Of a stretch of 64,000 nt of DNA, positions 39,086 through 49,224 are shown piece after piece. The stretch lies in the NCBI GenBank assembly GCA_023374045.1, contig CM041777.1, positions 91,320,300 to 91,384,299 on the forward strand, written 5' to 3'. The notes beneath the pieces are model-generated. The model did not search any database. It saw nothing but the letters and a program-made list of their open reading frames with translations, and was not told where the DNA came from. Made by a program: the position numbers and the translations under genes. Within the stretch, counting starts at the first letter, position 1, and every line of letters begins with the position of its first letter. Origin of the DNA: Limonium bicolor. Lineage: Eukaryota; Streptophyta; Magnoliopsida; Caryophyllales; Plumbaginaceae.

Positions 39086-39115
39086 CCCCCCTTAAGAAAC
39101 TTTGCCCTCAAAGTT
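39086..39115 (-). promoter_or_regulatory. Polypurine tract and upstream stem-loop of element B
   Basis: AAGGGGGGTAGAT on the - strand directly precedes the 3' LTR. Upstream, AACTTTG/CAAAGTT pair around AGGG. Sequence and spacing are almost identical to A1 (7182-7216), the clearest sign that A and B share replication machinery. Confidence 0.85.
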
Positions 39116-39595
39116 GCTCAAGGTTACAGTTTACCATTTCTACTCATTTGGCAAGCAATTGCCACAACATTCTACTACCACCTTACAAGGTGTTCACAAT
39201 TCTTACACTACCAGCATACGCAATTCAGATACCATGTACCACACTTACTTCAAATACCATACCATACACAATCCATACTCAATACTCATTCAAATACATA
39301 CAATACTCCATTCATTCACATTCCACAATACTTCACAATGTCATTCGTGTCATATACCGTACAACACAATGCATTACTCATTACATACATACCATACACA
39401 TCGTACTACATACCAAATCTACTAGCACTACTTTGTGCCAATACAATACACTTAGCACTACATGTGCCAACCAAAATACAATTACATACATACATACTAT
39501 GCAATGCTAACCCGAAGCAATGCAAAAGCAAAAGGCTCTACCCCCCTTAAAAGGGGTACGCCCCGTACCCTCCGTGCTATACGGATACTAGACAT
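39099..39595 (-). other. Non-coding spacer between pol and the polypurine tract
   Basis: AT-rich, with many CATAC/ATACA reiterations and no domain. At 39541-39548 it holds a second AAGGGGGG block (on -) within CCCCTTTTAAGGGG, matching 5809-5816 in element A1. Confidence 0.7.
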
Positions 39596-39599
39596 CTAG

Positions 39600-39765
39600 T
39601 CTACAAATAGATTCGGGTACTTCGCCTTCATGGCGTCCTCTAATTCCCAAGTCGCTTCCTCGACGTCGTGGTTAGACCACAAGACCTTCACCATTCGTAC
39701 AGATTTATGGCGAGTGTCTCTTGTCTTGGTATCAAGGATTCGCAGTGGAGTCTCGACATATCTCA
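39600..39765 (-). pseudogene. Chromodomain at the pol C-terminus
   Basis: The frame reads RILDTKTRDTRHKS, then VKVLWSNHDVEEATWELED and ends KYPNLF. The VKVLW..H..EEATWE core is the chromodomain signature of plant chromoviruses. It binds modified histones and biases integration to heterochromatin, in keeping with the nested surroundings. This segment is open to its stop codon. Confidence 0.88.
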
Positions 39766-40137
39766 TGTCGGCTCTAGGGATAGATGTTCGGGTTCTAATA
39801 CATGAGAGGGATCGGCTATGTATTTCTTGAGTTGTGATACATGAAAGACATCATGAACACGCCCCAATTCTTCAGGCAATGCTAGCCTATAAGCTACGGC
39901 TCCAACCCCTCGGTAATGGCATACGGGCCTACAAATTTCGGGCTCAGTTTGCCCTTCTGGCCAAATCGGAAGACACCCTTCATAGGTGAGACACGCAGGA
40001 ACACTTGGTCGCCCACGGCGAACTCAAGGTCGCGTCGTCGCACATCCGCATAGGATTCTGTCTATCTTGGGCTGCCTTCATATTGGCTCGGATTTGTTGT
40101 ACCTCACGCTTGTACTTGTTCTAATACTCCGGTCCTA

Positions 40138-41045
40138 TTATGACCGCTTCGCTTGACTCATCCCACACAAAGGGGTACGGCAAGGTCTACCATACAAAGC
40201 TTGGAATGGCGACATCTTAATCGAAGCATGGTATCTATTGTTATACGAAAACTCGATAAGATGAAGCTTCTCAATCCAGCTCCCCTGGAAGTCTAAGGCA
40301 CATGCCCTTAGCATATCCTCTAGTGTTTTGGATGTCGTTTTGTGTCTTGTCTTCTGACCGTCGGTCTGTGGATGGAAGGCGGTGCTAAGCTTCAACTCAG
40401 TACCAAGCGCTTCCCGTGTCGCTCTCCAGTATCTCGAAAGAAATCTGGTGTCGCGGTCAGATACAATGGTTTTTGGGACTCCGTGGTGTCGGATGATCTC
40501 CTTGTCGAATAGCTCTGCGAGCTTCGCCACCTTCCAGGTGTCCTTCATCGGTATGAATCGGGCAACCTTGGTGAGGCGATCGACTATACCCAGATCATGT
40601 TGAGTCCTCCCCTAGCAGGTGGGAGTCCAACAACAAAATCCATGGAGATGTCATGGAATTTCCACTCCGGAATGGGCATGGATTGCACCATTCCTCCCGG
40701 TCTTCGGTGCTCAAACTTCACCTTCTGGCATGTGAGACACCTCAGAACATACTCAGTCACGTCTGATTTCATTCCTGACCACCAGAAGTACCTCTTCATG
40801 TCTTTGTACATTTTAGAGGCTCCCGGATGGACATGCAATGTCGAACAATGTGACTCACGCAGAATGCGATCCCTTAGCTCAGCATTGCTTCGGGGGACGC
40901 ATAATCTGCCATTCAAACGGATCAGACCATCTTCATGCAGTTTGAAGTCGTACTTTCGGCGCTCGAAGGTACCATCTGTAATTTTCTGTCTGATCTCTGT
41001 GAAGTAAGGGTCGCTCAACTGAGCGTCTCGCACCTCGTCAACCAA
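40138..41045 (-). pseudogene. Integrase: zinc-binding and catalytic core
   Basis: Two frames cover it. The N-terminal part (41045-40584) has an H-H-C-C zinc site, with HCSTLHVHPG and later CLTCQKVK, then the first catalytic Asp in SMDFVVGLP. The second (40548-40138) has the second Asp in IVSDRDTRF and the FHPQTDGQ motif. The catalytic Glu normally follows DGQ in an S/T-E-R context; here DGQ is followed by KTRHKTTSK before TLEDML, three residues too many and without a Glu, so the active site looks damaged. A frameshift separates the halves. Confidence 0.85.
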
Positions 41046-41099
41046 GCTAGAAGAAGCGAGTAGCGAATGGAGCGAGTGTGCTCGACGACTCAGGGCGTC

Positions 41100-41450
41100 G
41101 GCACTACGTTGCCTTCCCTTCTTTATACTGGAGGTTGATGTCGTAATCCGAGAGGAACTCCATCCACCTCCTCTGCCTTAGATTCAATTCTTTCGGGTGA
41201 ATACGTACTGTAGCTTTTGTGATCGGAATAGATGGTGATGCTTACCCCATGAGATAGTGTCGCCATATCTTCAAGGCGAAGACAATGGCTCTAACTCTAA
41301 ATCATGTGTCGGGTAATTCTCCTCATGCTTTTTCAGCTGGCGAGAAGCATAGGCTACTACCTGCCATGCTGCATGAGTACGCATCCCATACCCTTGCCCG
41401 ATGCATCACAATACACCTCAAATCCCTCTGTGCCCTCTGGCAGTGTGAGA
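41100..41450 (-). pseudogene. RNase H domain, frameshifted
   Basis: In the frame shifted from the upstream RT sequence the - strand encodes [11 protein letters not shown] (first catalytic Asp), then [11 protein letters not shown] and LELAA (catalytic Glu), then IYSDHKS (third Asp). The frame breaks several times, so the reading continuous with RT turns into unrelated residues after KKDAPLYG. Confidence 0.8.
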
Positions 41451-41699
41451 ATTGGCGCTTGAGGTCAATGCGTCTTTCAATTTCTGAAGGATACTTCGCA
41501 CTCCTTTGTCCATACAAAGGGGCATCTTTCTTCATCAATGACGTCATGGGCTTAGCGACTTTTGAGAAGTCCTTTACAAACCTCCGGTAATAACCGGCTA
41601 AACCAAGAAAGCTCCGGATGTCGGTAACAGTCTTAGGTCTAGGCCATGATCGCACTGCTTCAATTTTGGATGGATCTACTGAAATGCCCGCGCTCGAGA

Positions 41700-42440
41700 T
41701 GACATGACCGAGGAATGATACTGATCTAGCCAAAACTCGCATTTGGAGAACTTCGCATAAAGCTGGTTCTCGCGCAGTGTCTCAAGTACCTTTCTCAAAT
41801 GGTTTTCATGCTCTTCTGGTGACTTCGAATACACAAGGATGTCGTCAATAAAACTACTACTGAAGTGTCCAGCTGATCACTGAATAACCGATTCATTAGG
41901 TCCATGAATTTGGCTGGTGCATTAGACAAACCGAATGGCATCACCGTAAATTCGTAGTGGCCATATCTTGTTCGGAATGCTGTTTTCTGAATGTCTTGCT
42001 CTTTGATAGCAATTTGGTGGTAACCGGATCGGAGATCAATCTTAGAAAAGACGGATGCTCCCTTCAACTGATCGAACAGGTCGTCGATGCGTGGCAATGG
42101 GTATTTGTTCTTTACGGTTACCGCATTCAATTCGCGGTAGTCGATGCAGAGGCGGAGGCTACCGTCCTTCTTCTTCACGAAGGGGACCGGTGCCCCCAGG
42201 GTGATACGCTCGGGCGTATAAACCCTTTGTCGAGAAGATCATGTAACTGTTCCTTGAGTTCTGCCATTTCTGCCGGTGCCATACGGTATGGTTGCCCTAG
42301 CGATGGACCAGTACCCGGCACAAGATCAATTTCAAATTCTACCGCTCTCTGTGGTGGCATACCAGGTAGCTCTTTCGGAAATACATCAGGGAATTCTGAG
42401 ACTACTGCTACCTCATCACTGAACTCTGGATCTCTCCAGG
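41700..42440 (-). pseudogene. Reverse transcriptase domain, frameshifted at the active site
   Basis: The N-terminal part has [12 protein letters not shown] and [10 protein letters not shown]; the palm has [30 protein letters not shown] and [17 protein letters not shown], all classic Ty3/Gypsy RT blocks. The [10 protein letters not shown] active-site block is present at about 41840-41860 but one base out of frame, so the encoded frame reads LLTTSL instead. A further shift lies before SFLGHVIS. Length and order are otherwise normal. Confidence 0.9.
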
Positions 42441-42449
42441 TCTTGCACG

Positions 42450-42963
42450 TGACACAAATACACTTCATGCCCTTTTTTGAGCTCCCGATACATTGCCATG
42501 GCGGAGATGACTGTAGTTGAAGGCTCTTTCGGTCTCTGGCAGTATGAAACAGTGACCCCAGATGGACTCTTGAGCAGCAATCGGTGCTCGGCGCATAGGA
42601 TTCTCCCCTTGTGCCGCTCCAACCAGTTCATTCCAATAATTAAGTCGAATCCCAATCCGTAGAATTCGATGAAGGAAATGGGAAAACGCTTCACCTTTGA
42701 TTTGAATGGTGGCTGATTTGTAATACTTGGTACATTGTACCCGCTCCTTCGATGGGAGAGTAACCAAAAAGTTCGGTAGCTCATCCGCATCTAGCCCAAC
42801 TTTCGCAAGAGATGGCGATATGAAGGTGTGAGAGGCGCCGGAGTCGAATAATACTGAGGCTTCGATGCCGTTTACTGGAAGGTTCCCGTTAGAATGGTGC
42901 CGCTCTTGCCGGCTTGTTCTTCGGTGAGGATACTCAGGTTACCTTCGGTACCGAGTCCACAAC
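42450..42963 (-). pseudogene. Aspartic protease domain
   Basis: The catalytic block VLFDSGASHTFIS lies at about 42820-42860, and the downstream flap and substrate region ends with [14 protein letters not shown] near 42630. This is the usual retropepsin arrangement in plant Ty3/Gypsy elements. One frameshift separates the catalytic block from the GMNWL motif. Confidence 0.88.
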
Positions 42964-44023
42964 CTATTGATTCATGAGATTATAAGTAAAGATGGTGGAA
43001 CGCAAGTGGAATTTAATAACCAACACTGCTTTTATTGAATAACCAACCATCACACATACTGTGTCTCTAATACACGTACTACTGGATTACATGCTACTAC
43101 AAAATTAATACTTTCTGAAGGTAAGGTTCAGGCGCTGGTATCATGTGTGTGGCATTGATTATTGCGGTGGTGCCGTATTCAACTTGATCTTCTGGATCCC
43201 GTGATACAGCAACCTTGATTTTCCCCCATGACTAGAACATCTCTGATCTAATACCAATTTTCTGCGAGGTCCACACGCTTCCGCTCGCTATACAAAAATA
43301 CGGCGTCATCACCAATGGACCAAGACACTACGGGCACTCCTAGTTCAAGAGATTCCGCTGTCTCGTCTTGTCTTGGTGTAAGCCAAGTCGTCCTTCTTCT
43401 CATAGAAGTTGACGATACACAGATCTGCTTCAAGTGCAGGGATTGGTTCATCTTCACATTGTTGTGCAATTTCCACAGCTTGTGTGACAAGCGTTTGGAA
43501 TTCTGGGGGTATTGCTGGAGGTGTTGCTCCGTCTCCTGCTCGCGTTGTTTGGTATGTCTTGGTGTAAGGGTTCCAGTCCTTTCCCAAGCACATCATTTTC
43601 AGCTTCATTGTAGCTCCACCGGGGAATTCGGGTGTATAAAATCCTCCTGGACCCGTTCCTAACTCGTTGCATCGTCGGATGATTGAAATTTGTGCTTCGG
43701 GTGTCAGGTATCCTTTTAATAAGATCATACCTGGGCGGATGACCTGACACTGTTCGTTGTTTGAAGTGGTGGTTGGCGATGTCGGTCTCTTCATGAGGTG
43801 AGTTTGAAGGTATTGGGTAACAGATATGGAATTTCCCTAAGGGGTAAATTCATCTAGAATAAGTTCTAGGCTTACTAATTCATTTCATGCTCAATACATA
43901 CTTCCACGTTACTTACTCATGCTCCATTTCATACTTCAAGTACTTACGCATTCATGCTGTCATTCATACAATTACTTTAATACTTAGTCATGCTCTTCAA
44001 GGATTAAAGGTTACGGTAGTTAC
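42964..44023 (-). other. Probable intron between gag and pol, containing the AlkB-like domain
   Basis: The donor is CCCAG|GTAACT (exon end 44024) and the acceptor is ATCAATAG|GTTGTGG (exon start 42963), 1060 nt apart. Removing this interval keeps the gag frame and enters the protease frame without a stop, whereas unspliced RNA ends gag at a TAA about 20 nt past the donor. Splicing could therefore set the Gag to Gag-Pol ratio, as known for Ogre elements of the Tat lineage. The AlkB-like frame lies wholly inside. This is a reading-frame prediction without transcript evidence. Confidence 0.6.
43105..43794 (-). pseudogene. AlkB-like 2-oxoglutarate/Fe(II) dioxygenase domain captured by the retrotransposon
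   Basis: The frame opens with ATG at 43794 and soon reads IRPGMILLKGYL, ELGTGPGGFY, LKMMCLGKDWNP and ADLCIVNFYEKKDD, the pattern of plant ALKBH1-like oxygenases, which remove methyl groups from nucleic acids. The remaining hallmarks follow in shifted frames: the iron-binding HQD triplet after LGL, then GVPVVSWSIGDDAVFLYSE, the second iron His in LLYHG, then NTAPPQ, and finally RLNLTFRKY with the 2-oxoglutarate-binding Arg, ended by TAA at 43105-43107. About four or five one-base indels break the frame, so it is scored as a pseudogene, though all active-site codons survive. It has no introns of its own, as expected if copied from a spliced mRNA. Coding direction matches the element. Confidence 0.85.
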
Positions 44024-45308
44024 CTGGGCCGGACTTAGTCCCGGACCCGTCACGGTCTATGATGTGTAAGGCCGGCTGCCTCTGCGGTGCGCCCTTCTGC
44101 GGACCCCGGGATCCCTGTCCCTTTGAGGTGTGCTGGGCATGAGCATCGCCAGATGCAACCTCCTTGCCTTCACGCTGCTTGTAGCCCTGGTAGTTGCCCT
44201 TGGGCTTAGAGTTCTCCGGGCATGCATTGGCACGGTGGCCCGGTTTCTGACAATTGAAGCAGCGGATCTCCCTTCCTTGGCAATCTGTGCCGGGATGATC
44301 CTTGTTGCAGTTACGGCAGATGTAGCTGCGGCCATCAGATTGGTTCTTTCCTTGGCCAAATCCAGAACCCCTGTAGGGCTGAGACCTCAGTGGCTTAGCT
44401 GCCACTGGTGCGGTGTAGGCAATCTGTAAAGGCTCAGTTGCCTTGCCCTTCTCAGCATGGGCACCGCCGTCTCCGGATGTATTTTTCTACTGGTGGGAGT
44501 GCTTCCCCTTCCTTTTCTTCCAGGGTTTGGATTGGTTTTGTTCATCGGAGGTGGTTACCCTTGCCGCTCACCTTGCGCTTCAGCGCTTGTTCCTCATCTC
44601 TCAGCTGGCAGGTGATCTCAACTCGAGATGCAGCATGGTAACACTCCTGAAGGGAGGTAAACCGAGTGAAGCCCATGCCATACCGGAGTCGATGGCTCAA
44701 TCCGCCGTAGAAGCGGTCGACCAAGACTTGGCCGGTATACCCAAGGTCGGGTAGAAGTCGGAGAAGAGAGGTGAAGGTGCGGTAATACTCATCAACCGTC
44801 ATCTTCTCAGTCATTTTTAGTGCATCGAGCTCAAGCCTTTTCTTGGTCTTGACATGCTCGGGGTAGTACTTAGTTCGGAGAAGAGAGGTGAATGCTTCCC
44901 ATCCGAAAGCAGGGTCAGCTATGTGCTCGGCCTTAACGAGCTTCCACCAATCCATAGCCGCGTCTTTGAGGTAGTACGCAGCTATCCTCACTCGAACTCC
45001 AGCGGGAGTCTCAAGTGTCTCGAAGGCCGTCTCCATCTCGGAGAGGTAGGCCTCGAGCTTGGCGGGGTCGCTCTCGCCTCTAAAACAAGCAGGTCGAAGG
45101 TCGGCGACAGCTTTCACCCAATTCGTTTCTCGGGGATGAGGGGGGGGTTGCTGCGTTGCTGCTGCTGTGTTTGCTGTGTTTGCTGTACAGCCGTGATTAC
45201 TTGCGGTAGCATCTGCGCTACCGTGGCGGCGACGATCTCAGCTATCGTCTGCGCGCCCGGTCCATCAGATGTCTCTCCTCTAGGTCGGCCTCGACCTCGT
45301 CCTGACAT
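44024..45308 (-). pseudogene. gag: Element B gag, frameshifted
   Basis: Gag forms the virus-like particle. The start is the ATG at 45308 (MSGRGRGRPRGETS), with a Gln-rich stretch near residues 40-52. The main capsid-like domain (45117-44542) has ACFRGESDPAKLEAYLSEME, AAYYLKDAAMDWWKLV and EAFTSLLRTKYYPEHV, the plant retrotrans_gag pattern. The zinc knuckle CFNCQKPGHRANAC (CX2CX4HX4C) lies near 44250, preceded by a second Cys/His cluster, CRNCNKDHPGTDC. Frame breaks are near 45115, next to a run of eight G on +, and between 44542 and 44405; the first looks like a homopolymer error. Unspliced reading ends at TAA near 44004. Confidence 0.88.
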
Positions 45309-45534
45309 CTGAACAAGTGCGGATTACATTAGATGTTGTGATACTATGACCTCATGGTCTTCATTCAAGCAATGGTATCGTCCTTGCAGACGTTAAGGGT
45401 ATCCGTTGTTAACAACGGTAGTTCCTAGTTAGGTTTCTAAATATCCGTCTTATGACGGTTGAAATCCTAACTCGGTAATCACTACACTTAAGAGTCTAAT
45501 CATCAGAGCGATACTTCGCTCTGATACCACTTTT
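45309..45534 (-). other. Leader between primer site and gag, element B
   Basis: It contains the primer site (45518-45529) and about 200 bp of untranslated leader. ACCGAGTTAGGA is shared with the corresponding part of A1 and A3. No ORF. Confidence 0.7.
45503..45529 (-). other. Primer binding site and embedded hairpin, element B
   Basis: On - it reads TGGTATCAGAGC (45529-45518), five bases after the LTR. TCAGAGCGA and TCGCTCTGA pair across loop AGTA, exactly as in A1 and A3. Confidence 0.92.
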
Positions 45535-48500
45535 TGTAACCCCAACCGCTAATCCTTCCATTATCCTCTAATCCTTCCCATAATTACCTTACTCGCAGCG
45601 GAATACTTACCTACTCCCGGCGGGTGATACAATGCCATTAACCATCCAAGGTTAACAAGGCTACTACTACTTACCGTATCGGTCTGACGATTAGAATGAA
45701 TACATACATACTACATACTTTACAATACCAAATACTTAGCTTACATTTGATTACCGAGTATACCGAATATGTGAATTACATTCATGTCTACTTCCCAAAA
45801 ATTATGAGTTTATACAACTACTCTGTCACAACCAATCAAGAATTCAATAACCCAAAAAGGTGTACCACGTGGTACACCGGCTACCCAAAAGCTCTAGCCG
45901 TGTACAACTCGGTACTATTCCAATTCCTACTAACTACTCCAAAAAGAATTACACGCGGCCCTTACTCTACCTTCACGCCTCGCGGGTACCTGTGGAGTAA
46001 AAACATTCCCCCTAGGGGGTCAGCTTACGCTGCATATGATAACCGCATACCCCGCGTACTAGCGAGGGTACGCCAACTATTTGGTCGAGTATATGCGGTT
46101 CGTTTCATTCACATACATACATACATGCTTCATACAATACAATACAATACATTCATTTTACCACGCATACATACATACAATGCATACAAGGAATACAATA
46201 CAAGTCATTCATTCATAGTTACCATACTCACCGCATCACGGAGATACCATTCTCCAATACATACAAGGTCTTGTTAGCCTTATTACACACCCGGGTTAAT
46301 CGGGTGTTCAATACTTTTACTCCGGGTCAAAGACTTACAATAGTCAAGACCAATACAAATACATTACATACTTCTTACATACTTTACTTCCAGTTAAGTC
46401 GGTATGACCTCCGGGCAGGGAGTACTATCTCCCACCACCGGGCTTTGAGATGGCACACTAATCCAGGATGCTACCCATACAAAGGGAATTAGTCCAAGGA
46501 AAAGATCATAGCCAGGATTCGGTTCCAACCTCTTGTGGTTCCTTATCCTCACGCGTGGCCGAAACTATATCGGGCTTCTACTCATTCCATTTTACTCATT
46601 ACTCATGTTAGGAGTTAGGTTGTTAGGAATTAGTAGAAGTCCATACTTACTTCCATACATACATACATACACAAGTGCTCATACTTACACATACACTTCA
46701 TTTCCATCCATTCATTTCATGAATTATACAAACTATGAGTTCAAGAGCAATAACAAGAACAATATAGTTCACACACATATAAGTGCAATACAAATCCGAT
46801 TCATGCATTTATCTTGTTGGTGATCACACAAGCACACAAATCGGGGTAACCAAGTTAGGATACAGGGCATGAGGAAATCATACCGTACACCGTCGAATAC
46901 GTACTACCGGTTCCTTTTTTTGAGGTCAAATATTGATTCCTATCATACATGAAGTAGTATGATCAATGATCTATTATTGATCTAACTTACTCCTTCATTG
47001 TTACTTTCGATGTATACTTGCTACTTTATTACTCTCCTACTTGGTTATAAAACCATTCTTTCCTTACTACTTCTTCCACTTGTTTCCTTACTCATTTACT
47101 TACTTTCTTACCATTACTACTTCATTAATGGTGCTCTACTATATATATATGCATACAAGTGTGTAGGCATATATATGTATACATGATAACTATAATCATA
47201 TAATTAAAACATTTTTTTTTTTGTCAGGACCGGACTTGCGACCGACCCTGGCAAGTCCGGTCCATTCCAGTAGCTCAGGTCACGGAAATTCTCCTGGCCG
47301 ACCGGACTTGCATGTCCGGTCGCAAGTCCGGTCCATTCCAGTAGGTTTCATCGGGGAATTTTTTTGGTCCGACCGGACTTGCACGTCTGGTCGCAAGTCC
47401 GGTCGATTCCAGTAGCATTCTGACGGGAAAATTTTCTGCTCGACCGGACTTGCAAGTCGGTCGCAAGTCCGGTCGATTCCAGTAACATTCCCGTCTTGTA
47501 AATCTGGGCTCGACCGACCTTCCCCACATGATTAGCACTAATCAAACACTCTAAATCACCTTGGTTCATCCACCAAACTTACTACTCAATCCTCACATTC
47601 ACTTACCCATTTTCCTAATTCTATTTCAACACTTATACTAGTTTCCTTACACTAATGCTACAGATTTTTGTTTCCTCTTCTTATGCTACAGATTTTACTC
47701 AACTCTTATACTCCAACACTCCCTCAAATTATGCTACTCTTAGCATCTCGAATACATTACTCGCCACCGAGTTTCATCCCCTTAACATACTTCTTTCAAA
47801 ACCTGTTACAAACTACAAAACCACCCATTTTTAACCTCTTCAAAATCTGTTACAAATGTGCCTAAGTCCTCAAATTCCTAGAAGAATTTTGGACATAGCT
47901 CCCTATATTTTTACCATTCTCCACACATTATTTCAGCTCACATAAATTCTTCTCATATCCGTTATTCCAATACACTACACACACTTCAACACTCTTCAAC
48001 AAACAAAATTCCTGCACTACCCATTCAATACCCCATGTTTTCCCAAGCTTTAAAACTCATTTAAATGCTTCAAAAACGTTACGTTCTTTTCTCCAATATA
48101 TTTTACATTACTACTACTCATACTCAATACATTACTCATTTCTACTACTCCAAAAACTGTTAATACTACATATACAACTAGCTCAAGGTAAGTGCAATTA
48201 CCTTGTCTTGCTAGTTTTCTTTTCTTCCTTTTTCCTTCTTCCTTTCCTCTTCCTTTGTTCTCGGTCCCAATGAGACTCAAACCACACAAGTGCTACAGCA
48301 CATACACATACAATACCATTTAGCTTCATTTTATACTAACCCTAGAATTTAAGTTTTAGGTTTTAGAAGAGAGTATTACCTTCCATGAATGGATGAAGCT
48401 CTTGACTAGCAAGAGAACAAAATTCCTAGCCCACAAGAGAAGCCAAATCGGCTGGAGCAAGAAGAACAAGACATTCAAAAACCAAAATTCTTAAAATGCC

Positions 48501-48650
48501 AATGAGGGCTAGAAACAATGGATTTTCGAACTTCTTTTTACTCAAGATGATAAGGAGGTGAAGGTGCTTCTAATGGTGGCTTAATCTCCAAAGGGTGAAT
48601 AACCCTCAAAAACGAAAATAGAGCTTTTGAGTTTTTGAGAGGATGAAAAT
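45535..48650 (-). repeat. 5' LTR of element B, part next to the primer site (split by CACTA)
   Basis: Colinear with 35238-38410 of the other LTR. Relative to that copy about 110 bp are missing at 47520, where ACCGACCTT is joined to CCCCACATG; the CTT at both ends suggests a short-homology deletion. It also holds microsatellites, palindromic modules (47227-47520) and many one-base indels, especially from 46900 to 48600. The LTR continues at 57556. Confidence 0.92.
48648..48650. repeat. Target site duplication AAT of the CACTA (with 57553-57555)
   Basis: AAT flanks both ends. The empty site is preserved in the other LTR at about 38405-38420 (GGATGAAATGTTCTCC), and a 3-bp duplication is diagnostic for CACTA elements. 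The filled copy has one extra A. Confidence 0.9.
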
Positions 48651-48659
48651 CACTAGTAG

Positions 48660-48960
48660 GAAAAGGACCTACCGCAGCGGTTGTTTGGTACCTATGGCAG
48701 CGGTTGAAAACCGCTGCGATGGGTGCCGCTGCGCTAGGTGAAAACTCTACCGCAGCGGTTGTAGAACCGCTGCGGTAGGTACTCTATCGCAGCGGTTGTT
48801 AGTTAGAACCGCTGCGTTAGACCTTTTTTTTAAAAAAAAAACCACCTATCGCAGCGGTTGTTAATAAGAACCGCTGCGATAGACCTTTTTTTTAAAAAAA
48901 AAAACCACCTATCGCAGCGGTCTTATTAAGAACCGCTGCAATAGGTTTTTTTTTTTTGTT
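48660..48960. repeat. Left subterminal repeats of the CACTA
   Basis: About a dozen copies of CGCAGCGGTT or its complement, arranged as pairs that form hairpins (for example ATCGCAGCGGTTG with AACCGCTGCGAT), separated by T-run/A-run spacers. In En/Spm such motifs bind the TNPA-type protein. Motif repetition is direct; binding is by family analogy. Confidence 0.88.
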
Positions 48961-49224
48961 TTTTCCATTCCAGCCTACAATTCTACCACACACACACCCA
49001 AAATCAATCAAACCTGTGAAGATATAGCAATAAACAATGCCACCACAGTGGGGCATTAGATCAACCATTTCACCATATAAATTGCCACCAAAACTTATCT
49101 ACGGGCAATAATCCACTTACATTTACAAATTTCACCAAATTAATCAAATATCAACAAAATCTTTACAGAAACGACAATTGTTTCATGAGAATTTCAAAAT
49201 CATCCTACTCAATCCTACCAAACC

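Larger units (their letters stand above)
39596..42963 (-). pseudogene. pol: Element B pol polyprotein (PR-RT-RH-IN-chromodomain), frameshifted
   Basis: This is the retrotransposon polyprotein: protease cleaves it, RT and RNase H make cDNA in the virus-like particle, integrase inserts it and the chromodomain guides insertion to heterochromatin. All domains are recognisable in the expected order. The frame is interrupted several times, by single-base shifts in the protease, just before the RT FIDD motif, after the RT palm and inside RNase H. It starts at the probable 3' splice site at 42963; with the donor at 44024 the reading frame continues from gag. The stop is TAG at 39596-39598, directly after the chromodomain. 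Whether the element is dead or only poorly assembled cannot be decided from one copy. Confidence 0.9.

Noticed and set aside
43315..43662. 115-codon + strand frame opposite the AlkB-like domain
   Set aside because: Antisense shadow; the - strand holds the conserved motifs.
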